From: Fluviispira sanaruensis
GTDB lineage: Bacteria > Bdellovibrionota_B > Oligoflexia > Silvanigrellales > Silvanigrellaceae
DNA: 64,000 nucleotides
Assembly (NCBI RefSeq): GCF_004295685.1
Contig: NZ_AP019368.1
Location: 924,001 to 988,000 of the forward strand
Reading direction: 5' to 3'
This document shows, piece by piece, positions 48,158 through 55,940 of the stretch. How positions within the stretch are numbered: position 1 is the stretch's first letter; every line of letters begins with the position of its first letter. The notes beneath the pieces were generated by a model that saw only the letters and a list, made by a program, of their open reading frames with translations, made no database searches and had not been told where the DNA came from. Made by a program: the position numbers and the translations under genes.

Positions 48158-48494
48158 TGCTATACTCATAGCTATTTTGGGCGCTGCAATTGTAAATTAT
48201 CTGTTTAAAATTATTCCTATGTTTGTTGTGCGAAATTTAGATATAAAAAAGAATACATTTTTTAAAATTCTTGACTACGCTTCTTGTTGTATCATTGGAG
48301 AAATAATTTATTCTGCAGCTTTTAAAAATGCCAGTTTAAAAGTTCTTTGGGATACTAGGACATTGCTTTATCTCATAAATATTATTTTTATTTTTATGTC
48401 ATTTTATATTTGTATTAAAACTGGATCGATTCTAAAAAGTGTTTTTATTTCGCTAAGTCTTTTTTCACTCTGTTTGTATGTATGGAGTTTTTAA
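48150..48494 (+). CDS. azlD: AzlD-family branched-chain amino-acid exporter, small subunit
   Basis: A 114-residue membrane protein with three or four helices, the partner of AzlC. It has the AzlD opening ILGAAIVNYLFKIIPMFVVR (N...R in helix 1) and CCIIGEIIYSAAF. I start at ATG 48150 inside the azlC end, with AAAGGG about five bases upstream, giving translational coupling. Confidence 0.85.
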   Translation: MDNAILIAILGAAIVNYLFKIIPMFVVRNLDIKKNTFFKILDYASCCIIGEIIYSAAFKNASLKVLWDTRTLLYLINIIFIFMSFYICIKTGSILKSVFISLSLFSLCLYVWSF

Positions 48495-48640
48495 ATACCG
48501 ACCTCTTTGGTATTTCCAATCTTTATTTTAAAATTTTTAAATGATTATTTATGGATTGAACTTGAAATGCAATAATATATTATTTATAAGAGTAAATGAG
48601 TTTTCTTCTTTTTTTATATGTTTCTCGAATGGAGATAATT

Positions 48641-49120
48641 ATGTTTATGAATGCAAGTAAATATTTATTTGTTTTTTTTAGTTTTATTTTTATTGGATGT
48701 AGTCTTGAGCGAGAAAATGTTGATAGCCTTGGGGATGTTAAGAATATCTATTTAGTAAAAGAAGAGAGACTCTATGATAATAACAATGGCTTAATAAATT
48801 CAAATAGTTTAATAGATAATGTCCTTGATCTGTCAAGATGTAAAAGAGAAAATAGGAGTACATGTGATTATGTTGTTATTGGTTTTAGTGAGCGTTCAAA
48901 AATAATATACAGATCGAATTGTTTGTTTTGTGATGCAGAAACATATGATGAATCACATTATGACAATGTAATTAAATTAATTGATGTTAATAAAAAAGAT
49001 CAGAAGGTTGAATTATTAGTTGATAGATCGGAAAATAATTATAAAAATAAATTTGAATTAAGCCTCATACGAATTGATAGTGAAGCTGATAGGGAACTTT
49101 TGATAAATGCTTTTAAATGA
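48641..49120 (+). CDS. Small lipoprotein of unknown function
   Basis: A 159-residue lipoprotein. The signal peptide ends in FIFIGC, with the lipidated Cys near residue 20. The mature part is acidic with two Cys pairs (CKRENRSTC and CLFC) that may form disulfides. ATG 48641 has GGAG seven bases upstream; frames open further upstream lack this. It stands alone 147 bases after azlD. Confidence 0.7.
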   Translation: MFMNASKYLFVFFSFIFIGCSLERENVDSLGDVKNIYLVKEERLYDNNNGLINSNSLIDNVLDLSRCKRENRSTCDYVVIGFSERSKIIYRSNCLFCDAETYDESHYDNVIKLIDVNKKDQKVELLVDRSENNYKNKFELSLIRIDSEADRELLINAFK

Positions 49121-49236
49121 ATGACCTATGTTATGGATAGGGGCATCAAAGAATAAAAAAGCAAATCTTTTAAATCCGATTTTAATATATCTGTTAGCCA
49201 GTTTAAGAAAGAAGATGAATCATGATTTTATTTTAA

Positions 49237-49570
49237 AATCTTGAAAGAGGTTTAAAAGAAGCAATTGATTATAAAAAGTGTTAACCACAAGAGTCCATAA
49301 ACATAAAACGATTGTGATTAAACTCGTTCCAATTGTAATGCTAAGATAAAGAAAAAATCTAAGTCTTTCTCTTGAATTGAGCCAAGAAGAGTTCGCAAAT
49401 TTTTTAGCAGTTTACATAAAACAGTGGCAAAGTGGGAACAAGGTGGAAATTAACCTCAATGCGTAGCTTTACAATTAATGGATATTCTTACTCATCAAGG
49501 AGAAGAACTCATTAAAGATTTGACTTCAAGTTATGTATCAAAATTTGGAATTTTTATTATAAGTGAATAA
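49237..49570 (+). pseudogene. Decayed XRE/HigA-type helix-turn-helix gene
   Basis: Pieces of a single antitoxin-type regulator can be read in order but not in one frame: LERGLKEAIDYKK (~49240), then LSLELSQEEFANFLAVYIK (49365-49421), then a frameshift in an A run, TVAKWEQGGN, a TAA (49451-49453), and PQCVALQLMDILTHQGEELI up to a stop at 49568-49570. The pattern (SQ.eFA..L.V...TV..WEQG...P...AL.LL.I) is that of COG2944-type regulators, which usually pair with a toxin. None is seen next to it. Confidence 0.7.
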
Positions 49571-49736
49571 AAAAATTTGGAGCTATTTATGCTGACATGG
49601 TATCAAAACTTTCAGCAATAGCTCAGTTCATCCGTTTTAATTTTATCATCCGTGGTTAGTCCGTCGAATAAGATTATGATTTATTTTACTTCGCCAAATG
49701 ATGTCTCTGCGGAGTTAAGAAATTCTATCTTTAATT

Positions 49737-49865
49737 TCAAAATTTTATTTCTCCAGCATCTATAAACCATCCTATTTTCCCACCACCCATTTTTTTGGAT
49801 TGAGCAAATAAAGCACTATTAGAAAATAATGTAAAAAAAATTGAAGCTATTAATATATTGCGCAT
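49737..49865 (-). CDS. Very small secreted protein, possibly frameshifted
   Basis: A 42-residue product with a clear signal peptide (MRNILIASIFFTLFSNSALFA, cleaved before QSKK) followed by MGGGKIGWFIDAGEIKF. AGGA lies six bases before ATG 49865, a good ribosome-binding site. Just before the stop, the next frame continues with about 20 coherent residues (KILKLKIEFLNSAETSFGEVK), so the original may have been ~65 residues with a one-base change. It overlaps the end of the upstream regulator-like gene by 47 bases. Confidence 0.55.
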   Translation of the reverse strand: MRNILIASIFFTLFSNSALFAQSKKMGGGKIGWFIDAGEIKF

Positions 49866-50409
49866 TATTTATCCTTTCTTTGGTTGTAAAAAAACATAAA
49901 TAGATAAATTCACAATCGACATTTCCCTTGTTTTGAAATTTGTAAAAGTTAGTTATTTTAAATAATAGTTTCTTTGCATCAGAAATTATTTCATCATACT
50001 TTTCTTTTGGAACTTTTTTATAGTTTAAGTAACATATTTTACTTTCCTCAAGATTTTTTTCAGTCATAACATCTAAACTTCCTTCGACAGCTCCAGCAAT
50101 TCTTTTTACTTTCTCGTTTAAAACGGGACTTTCAAATAATAAATCGTTATGAGCAGCAATAAATCCGTTGGGTCCTTCGATAATTAATTTATCTTTAAGA
50201 AGATTTTGTAAGATAATATGTTTAATCTTTTCGATCATAATTCCATTGTAGTTTTCAAAAATAACTATTTTATGAGATATTCTTTGATAAATATCAACCA
50301 AAAGTCTAAGTTCAAGATTAGAAAGAAGAATGAAACAGTGCGGTGCAGTTCTTTCATTGGCGATAAACATATCTTTTTTTAAAGATTTAATTTCAGGATA
50401 TTTTCCCAT
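49819..50409 (-). CDS. TIGR02147/DUF4423-like regulator (short form)
   Basis: A 196-residue protein. Its middle has a winged-helix pattern (IKHIILQNLLKDKLII, then EGPNGFIAA), and its C-terminal half follows TIGR02147-type proteins: a CYLNYKKVPKEKYDEIISDA stretch, a helix with KITNFYKFQNKG, and a final 'CEFIYLCFF' strand where the family has 'vyqlniqlFPL'. Such proteins are known from Fibrobacter and Bdellovibrio-like bacteria and usually are ~270 residues, so the N-terminal part seems reduced. GAGG is eight bases before ATG 50409. It probably drives or senses with the tiny secreted protein downstream (inference). Confidence 0.5.
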   Translation of the reverse strand: MGKYPEIKSLKKDMFIANERTAPHCFILLSNLELRLLVDIYQRISHKIVIFENYNGIMIEKIKHIILQNLLKDKLIIEGPNGFIAAHNDLLFESPVLNEKVKRIAGAVEGSLDVMTEKNLEESKICYLNYKKVPKEKYDEIISDAKKLLFKITNFYKFQNKGNVDCEFIYLCFFTTKERINNAQYINSFNFFYIIF

Positions 50410-50766
50410 TATGCGACCTCGTAAGTTATATTTTTATATCTATGGCAATAAAAATTTGGCTAAGGCAAGTAAAAATTATCTATTCGATTGAAATATTTTA
50501 ATTATTAATATTTGGATGTATCTAAAAATATTTTAAATTTATTTATTATAAATAAATTTTATTTTAAGAATTGATATAAATTGTGAGTGGAAAACGTTAA
50601 TATTTTATATAATAATAACTCAGATAAATATAGGTAAAAATTCGATATTTATTTGAGTTAAAGTTTTGCAAATTTTCGAAAAGTAAGGATGATTTTAAAA
50701 AGGTTATGGCTTGAAAAATTATTTTATTTTAAAAATACTAAGTCATAGTGCTAATTTAAAATATTT
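50410..50766. other. Intergenic DNA between regulator and tail-collar gene
   Basis: 357 extremely AT-rich bases. No gene, strong hairpin or recognisable regulatory site was seen. It lies downstream of the tail-collar gene and upstream of the regulator, both on the minus strand. Confidence 0.5.
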
Positions 50767-51204
50767 CTAGTATTTGATGATATAATTTACATAAATATTT
50801 TTAGGTCGTGTTTCATTTCCACCTGTTGCTGAGGTTGTATCCCACTTATCCAAATCCCAGCCATTTCCTCCTTCTGTTTTAAATACTCCATAAGCTCGAC
50901 GATTTATAAATTGATGTGTATGTGACATAAACTCATCAAGCTGAGTAGAGCCAAGATTATTTCCACCTTTGCGATTGTCTTTATCGGGGTCGGATAAATC
51001 GTCACTGCGGTCGCCATTGAAACCTCTTAAAAACAAGCCTCGATAGTCAGGTAGTTTAAATGTATAAGCTTCATTGCCCCCATAAGTATTTTTTATCACA
51101 TTAAATAGTTCTGGATATTGAGATTGTTGGAACTCACGCCCATCACATAGGAGCCAACCTGCTGGGATTTCAGTGCCTGCAAATGCAATGACCTGCCCTG
51201 CCAT
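50767..51204 (-). CDS. Phage tail collar domain protein
   Basis: A 145-residue protein built of one tail-collar domain (MAGQVIAFAGTEIPAGWLLC, DGREFQQSQYPELF, then KLPDYRGLFLRG) and a C-terminal region with SHTHQF and NYIIKY, as at the end of phage or R-type tail fibres. It is followed by no other phage gene. I start at ATG 51204 (AAAGGAAAC upstream). A longer frame from ATG 51312 would take its first residues from the end of the adjacent IS630 element, so I reject that start. It may encode an adhesin or a leftover of a tailocin. Confidence 0.8.
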   Translation of the reverse strand: MAGQVIAFAGTEIPAGWLLCDGREFQQSQYPELFNVIKNTYGGNEAYTFKLPDYRGLFLRGFNGDRSDDLSDPDKDNRKGGNNLGSTQLDEFMSHTHQFINRRAYGVFKTEGGNGWDLDKWDTTSATGGNETRPKNIYVNYIIKY

Positions 51205-51239
51205 GTTTCCTTTCTGTAATTCTTCAATTTTCGTTTTAA

Positions 51240-51263
51240 TACGCAGTCCATTAAAAATGTTCC
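51240..51263. repeat. IS630 terminal inverted repeat, 3' end
   Basis: Reads TACGCAGTCCATTAAAAATG and on, and contains the original stop codon of the transposase (51251-51253). It matches the opposite end in its first eleven bases and partly in the rest. Confidence 0.85.
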
Positions 51264-52342
51264 ACACATCGTTTTCTTGATTGAGAAAATCCAATGGATT
51301 TGACAATATCATGGGTTAATTTATTCCAAGCTTCACTCCCTGCTTGAATAATATATTCTATTTTTTCGTATAATCTAAAAGATAAATGATTTCTTTTTAA
51401 ATAAATTCACAATCTTCAATATGATTTAATTGAGGGCTATAGGGAGGAAGAAAGTGTAAAGTAATATTTTTCGGTACAACAAGCTTGCTATTATTATGCG
51501 CTCTTGATCCATCCAATATCATTAGCACATGCTCACTCCTCTTGATTTTTCTTGAGAAAGCATTTAAAAATATCTGCATATTTTCACTATTCAAAGTTGG
51601 AAGAACAAGTCCAAATATTTTAGCAGTTTCAATATTTATTGCTCCATATATCCATGAATTTAAAAAGCCATTATCATTCTTATACTCAGGGCGACCCCTT
51701 TGGACTCCAAATACCGGACGTGATTGTCTTTTGCTCATATCTACTTTCATCTTGATAATATTGATTAACTTTTTTATCCGGAAACTTGTCTTTTACCTTA
51801 TCTAAAATTTTAGGAAAGTCTTTTCTCCATTTTGCAATGACTTCTGGATCATTTTTTACGTGTAATAGTTTCGGTTTAACTTTTCTTAAACCTATTTTCT
51901 TACAAAATGAATAAATGCCAGATCTACTAAACTTCTTACCATTATTTTTATATATAAGATTTCTCATTCTTTCAACATGAACAACTTTATCATGTGATTC
52001 CTGAGAGTTTTTTAAAATTAACTGCTTTTTTAAATTAGAAACATCTACCGAGATTAATAAACTTTTCCTACCTGTGCGAGGCTTTTTAAAAAGATTCATT
52101 ATTCCATTCGATTTAAACTTTTGTATTGTTTGGTAAACGGTTTTTGGGCTACATTTTAATACCAATGATATTTCTTTTACTTTAACGCCCATTAAAAAGA
52201 GCAAAATTATAGCAAGCCTTCTTAGAATTTGAACGGTTAATTTTTTCTTTAGAAGTCCCTTTAAAGTTTCATTAAAATGAGTTACTATCTTCGTCATATG
52301 CAGCATTACTTTTTTATTAGTCGTGAATATGAAGTGCTGCAT
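51251..52342 (-). pseudogene. Frameshifted IS630-family transposase
   Basis: Three frames together make one DDE transposase. N-terminal helix-turn-helix parts (VKVKEISLVLKCSPKTVYQT) and 'YYQDESRYEQK' lie in frame one; a one-base excess in a GGGG run near 51700 shifts to ILDGSRAHNN and LPPYSPQLNHIED; a second shift near 51400 leads to YLKRNHLSFRLYEKIE and the end inside the inverted repeat. With both shifts repaired it has the acidic residues of the DDE triad. Two indels instead of one argue for decay rather than programmed frameshifting. Confidence 0.82.
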
Positions 52343-52430
52343 ATCTTTTACACGAATAATTATAATTTATAAATCTTTGTCCTCAATTTCTTTAAAAAAA
52401 ACGTTTTATACTTTTAGTAATCTATTATAT

Positions 52431-52454
52431 GGAAGAAACTTTTTGGACTGCGTA
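52431..52454. repeat. IS630 terminal inverted repeat, 5' end
   Basis: Read on the minus strand from 52454 it begins TACGCAGTCCAAAAAGTTTC and pairs with the other end. The transposase frame starts about 90 bases inside. Confidence 0.85.
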
Positions 52455-52606
52455 TAAGTTGGTTTATTAGTTAAGGTTGTCTTGGTGGCATTCATATAGA
52501 TTCGTTGGTGAACAAGGCTTTTCTGCCAAAAGCTCGTGAGTTGAATTGAGTGATAAAAAGTATTTGCAATTACTAAATAAATTTGTAAAAATATCTCTCT
52601 TAATTG

Positions 52607-53866
52607 TTATTTAGTAGAAATTTCTAGAGGAACTTTTGAACAAGGTTTTCCATCACATTCTTGCAAATTTTTTAAGACATATTCAGAATTTTTAACGCAA
52701 TTATTGTCATAATTTTTACATTGTTCAATTGCATTATTTAAAATTCTAATATTTTCAGAGATAATCTTTGCAAAATCAGTGAATTTTATACTTTCATCTT
52801 GATTTGGTCTTAGAGTTGTATTTGCATTATTTTGTAAAAATTTAATTCTGTTCAGTTTAATAGTGTGATCCTCGTATTCATTCAATAAATTTTCCAACGC
52901 AAATAGCATTTCGTAATATTTTGCTCGATTTTCAAACTTAATATCATTCGTGTCTAAATCAAAATAACCTATATGTGCATATCGACTAATTCCATAAGCA
53001 ATAACAGCTGGTCCTTTATTAGGATCTAAGGAATATTTTCCGTTGTTCATTTGATTAAAAAGCCCATTGTTGTCCAATGTGTTTTCTTTTTTATACTCAA
53101 CAATATCTTTGTATGCTTTTACACATGGGCCAAAATTATCTAATGTACAACCTTTTAATATTTCACTATTTTTATAAATAATATCTTCTAACTTTGAAGG
53201 ATCACCACCATACTGATAAGCATTTAAAGAAATAATTGTATTTTTCTTTATTTCTTCACTTGCCTCGATTTGCATTTTATCTTCAGTGAGTGCATTCCAA
53301 AGACTTCCAATATTTATTTTCTCATGAAATTCTTTTTTTATCTTAGAATTTGAGAAAGTAGCTTTGAGAGAAATAAAGAATTTAAACCCAAGTTGGTAAG
53401 ATCTTATCACATAATTTCCACATATTTCTCTAATTGCCAATGGGGAAATTGAGAGCGCTTCTTTTCCTTTCTCAGTTAAGATAGGATTTGATAATGAAGC
53501 TGATGGATAATTAAGGGATAATTCATAAAAACTATTATAAGTAACATCGTCAGTGCTTAGTCCTTCATTTAATGAAATTTTTTCCTTGCCATAAAGCATT
53601 CGTCCAATATCCACTTTTCCTTCACCAAATGAACTGAAAGTATTTCGAATATCAAGTATATTTAATCCATTTAATACAGAAATTTTGATATCGCTGCCCA
53701 TACCATATGTTAGGTTATGAATATCCTCTTCAATACAACTTCCCTTAATTGCGTATGAATCTTTCTCTAGTCCAACTCCTGGTAATTGTTTTTGTTTTGG
53801 AGTATAGACACTCGCATAAACTTGTGAAAAAAACGTTGTTGCTAAAATTAAAATAATTATTTTCAT
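52607..53866 (-). CDS. Secreted protein with MACPF-like features
   Basis: A 419-residue exported protein with a signal peptide (cleavage near VYASV). The block REICGNYVIRSYQLGFKFFI (residues ~146-165) resembles the MACPF signature in which a Cys/aromatic-Gly-x-x-aromatic precedes a strand, and 'ISLNAYQYGGDPSKL' (~212-226) fits the later GG-turn of perforin-like domains. After it come a Cys pair (GCTLDNFGPC) and a helical C-terminal part with four more Cys. Perforin-like proteins form pores in target membranes. This is a pattern-based guess; the canonical Y-G-T-H-[FY] is not there. The gene is monocistronic, just upstream of the IS (in its reading direction). Confidence 0.45.
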   Translation of the reverse strand: MKIIILILATTFFSQVYASVYTPKQKQLPGVGLEKDSYAIKGSCIEEDIHNLTYGMGSDIKISVLNGLNILDIRNTFSSFGEGKVDIGRMLYGKEKISLNEGLSTDDVTYNSFYELSLNYPSASLSNPILTEKGKEALSISPLAIREICGNYVIRSYQLGFKFFISLKATFSNSKIKKEFHEKINIGSLWNALTEDKMQIEASEEIKKNTIISLNAYQYGGDPSKLEDIIYKNSEILKGCTLDNFGPCVKAYKDIVEYKKENTLDNNGLFNQMNNGKYSLDPNKGPAVIAYGISRYAHIGYFDLDTNDIKFENRAKYYEMLFALENLLNEYEDHTIKLNRIKFLQNNANTTLRPNQDESIKFTDFAKIISENIRILNNAIEQCKNYDNNCVKNSEYVLKNLQECDGKPCSKVPLEISTK

Positions 53867-54424
53867 TTTTATTCTCTTTCAATTTTTATAATATATGGAT
53901 CTTGCACAGTAATTCATTATTGTTACATAATTCTTCCCTCAAGATATTACAACCTGTGTGAATATGCCTATTTTCACGAATATCGAACTCTATAAAGTCA
54001 TCTGTCACTCCCATTTTTAAACTTGACTGCAAACATAAAAATTCAATTAAATAATTCTCGTTTGCACTTACAAAGCTAAAAGCGATGTGTCAAGGTAACA
54101 AAATATTTATTGAATTTTTAATTTTTTAAAAATTATTTCATAAAAAATTTCAGAAAACAGTATTTATCTATGTAAGAGAAGAATAAAAATTAAATTTGAC
54201 ATATTATAAAATAACTTAATTTTTAAGATATATTTTATTAATAAAGTATAACTAATTGTTAAAAAATAAAATTTTTTATAGTGCAACTGCAGAAGATTGC
54301 TCGAGTTGTATAAGTGAAATATGAATTTCTTGTGTTCAAGAGTATCAGAAAATAAAAGCGCAGACAAAATTGTCTTCAATAGAAAAATTTTGAATGGGAT
54401 GATTTCTAAAAAATAACAAAGACT
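53867..54424. other. Intergenic AT-rich DNA
   Basis: 558 bases between the repeat block and the secreted-protein gene. A hydrophobic minus-strand frame (54164-54544) runs through it, but it extends into the hairpin repeat and lacks a ribosome-binding site, so it is not called. No other gene or site was recognised. Confidence 0.5.
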
Positions 54425-54644
54425 GAGCGAAACTATTGAAGTCACGGCAAAAACAATGTAATCACATAAAAAAACAATTTTAAAAATATAAGTTAACTTA
54501 TTTAGGCTGAAATTTAGGAAAAGAAAAGCATTCTTGAAGGGCATTTTCGGCCAGCAACTCTGCCCTGAAAGGATGCTTTTTCTTTTACCGAGAGTTTAAA
54601 TAATAAAGGAAAATCTTATATATAAAATCGAACAAAACTAAAAA
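54425..54644. repeat. Hairpin-containing direct repeat, copy A
   Basis: About 200 bases nearly identical in order to copy B (55654-55847), in the same orientation, starting with GAGCGAAACT and ending in CTTATATATAAAATC. Inside, 54517-54543 and 54561-54589 pair over about 27 bases with few mismatches and leave a 17-base loop containing CAGCAAC. The repeats flank the Rpn-type gene. Possible readings are a non-autonomous mobile element, an RNA gene or a recombination substrate. Confidence 0.75.
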
Positions 54645-54650
54645 TAAATA

Positions 54651-55477
54651 TTATTTTAATTGACAAAGTTCTTCAGTACTTAATTGAGTAATAGTTGCGA
54701 TTTGCTCAATGGGAAAATTATGCTTTAACATTTGTTTTGCAATTGCAATTTTTTCAATTTTGCAACCTTCGGCTTTCCCTTCTTCTCGAGCTGTCAGAAG
54801 CCCAGTGTTGTAATCGAGTTGATATTTGCGGCGGGCTTCATAGCGAGCACGCTCTGCGGGATCATGACTGATATATTTTAAAGTTTCGTATGCTTGTTTG
54901 ATTGCTGTGTTGTTCATGAGATTGATTTCCTGTTTTGATGCGCCCTTAAAGAATAGCATCCACTTGTCTAGTTCATTATAAATCTTTTTTTTCACTTTGG
55001 GAATTTCTAAAAAGATAATTTTAAAATCCTTATAAATGTGCTCCTTTGTCTGTACTTTGTAAATAGCAAGTTCGCTGTTGTAATCCTCTGAATTTTTAAA
55101 GAGATTAAAGTTAAGGATGTTAATGCAGATAGCCGGGTATAAGAGTTTATAATGTTCAGATTTTTTTAATTGTGTTTCATACAGTTTTGCCCAGTAATAT
55201 AGAGATCGCTTTTCAAACTCCCCTGTATTTTGAATTTGCATCTCGACATTTACATAGGAATTATCGTTTTGACGGGCAATAATATCGAGTTTAGACTCTT
55301 TATCTAAGGAAGAATCCTTTGTGATTTCATTATTCTGAATTTCAATGCTTTTTATTTTTTTTCTTCTGGATAATTGAGAACGGAATTGATAAAATCAATG
55401 AATATTTTATAATTGTGAGTGAAAACTTTTTTAATGACATAATCACTTTTAATATCGAGTATATCCAATTTTTGCAA
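54651..55477 (-). pseudogene. Rpn/PD-(D/E)XK nuclease-type gene with a one-base deletion
   Basis: The product, if repaired, is a ~275-residue Rpn-family (recombination-promoting nuclease/putative transposase) protein. From TTG 55477 (AAGGAG seven bases upstream) it reads LDILDIKSDYVIKKVFTHNY to YPEEKK, then an eight-base A run (55355-55362) shifts the frame; the continuation has SKLDIIARQND and NVEMQIQNTGEFEKRSLYYW, giving the D...ExQ catalytic pattern. The C-terminus is Lys/Glu-rich with AREEGKAEG. The intact lower part alone gives 196 residues from ATG 55241. The run of A could vary by slippage. Confidence 0.8.
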
Positions 55478-55653
55478 ACTAAAACTCCTTAAAACATGCA
55501 ATACAAAATTGATTTGCATGTTAAAGTTATTAAAAACAATTTTTAATTAATAGAGTGAAATTAAATTGTACAGAATTTTTTGGATATTGATCAGGAAATG
55601 ATCATAATTTTTTTTTACGAAAAAAATTGTTACAAATTAACTTAATTAAGCAT

Positions 55654-55847
55654 GAGCGAAACTCCCGAAGTAATCCCAGAAAAACATTTAAAATATAAGT
55701 TGGCTTATTTAGGCTGAAATTTAGGTAAAAGAAAAGCATTCTTGAAGGGCATTTGCGGTCAGCAACTCTGCCCTGAAAGGATGCTATTTCTTTTACCGAG
55801 GATTAAAATAAAAAGGAAAAACTTATATATAAAATCTCCCAAAATAA
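55654..55847. repeat. Hairpin-containing direct repeat, copy B
   Basis: Second copy of the ~200-bp repeat. Arms 55724-55751 (GGTAAAAGAAAAGCATTCTT and on) and 55769-55797 pair with two or three mismatches, and the loop holds GCGGTCAGCAAC. The base differences from copy A fall mostly outside the stem or leave pairing intact. Confidence 0.75.
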
Positions 55848-55865
55848 AGCTTCGATTAAACCCTA

Positions 55866-55930
55866 TTCTTTTACCGAGAATTTAAATAAAAAACTGATAA
55901 CTTATATATTTAAAATCCCGCAAGATAAAA
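55866..55930. repeat. Partial third repeat (right end only)
   Basis: TTCTTTTACCGAG followed by AATTTAAATAAAAA and CTTATATATTTAAAATC repeats the right end of copies A and B without the hairpin. It lies just downstream of the rRNA-methyltransferase stop, so the repeat family has spread locally. Confidence 0.65.
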
Positions 55931-55940
55931 CTTAAAAAAA

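Larger units (their letters stand above)
51240..52454 (-). mobile_element. IS630-family insertion sequence, inactivated
   Basis: A 1215-bp unit counting the TA at both ends. Terminal inverted repeats are 51240-51263 and 52431-52454; they share TACGCAGTCCA exactly and are imperfect beyond it. A TA lies at each end, the usual target duplication of IS630/Tc1-mariner elements. It holds one transposase gene on the minus strand with two frameshifts. It inserted 36 bases upstream of the tail-collar start codon. Confidence 0.85.

Noticed and set aside
50767-51312. Longer start for the tail-collar gene
   Set aside because: The first 36 residues come from the end and inverted repeat of the IS630 element; a better start with AAAGGA is at 51204.
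51690-51710. Programmed frameshift in the IS630 transposase
   Set aside because: A second indel near 51400 is also needed to reach the end of the protein, so decay is more likely.
50767-52454. Prophage or tailocin
   Set aside because: Only a single collar-domain gene is present, with no other structural, lysis or integrase gene.
54164-54544. Hydrophobic 126-residue minus-strand open frame
   Set aside because: It runs through the hairpin repeat, has no ribosome-binding site, and its hydrophobicity follows from the AT-rich composition.
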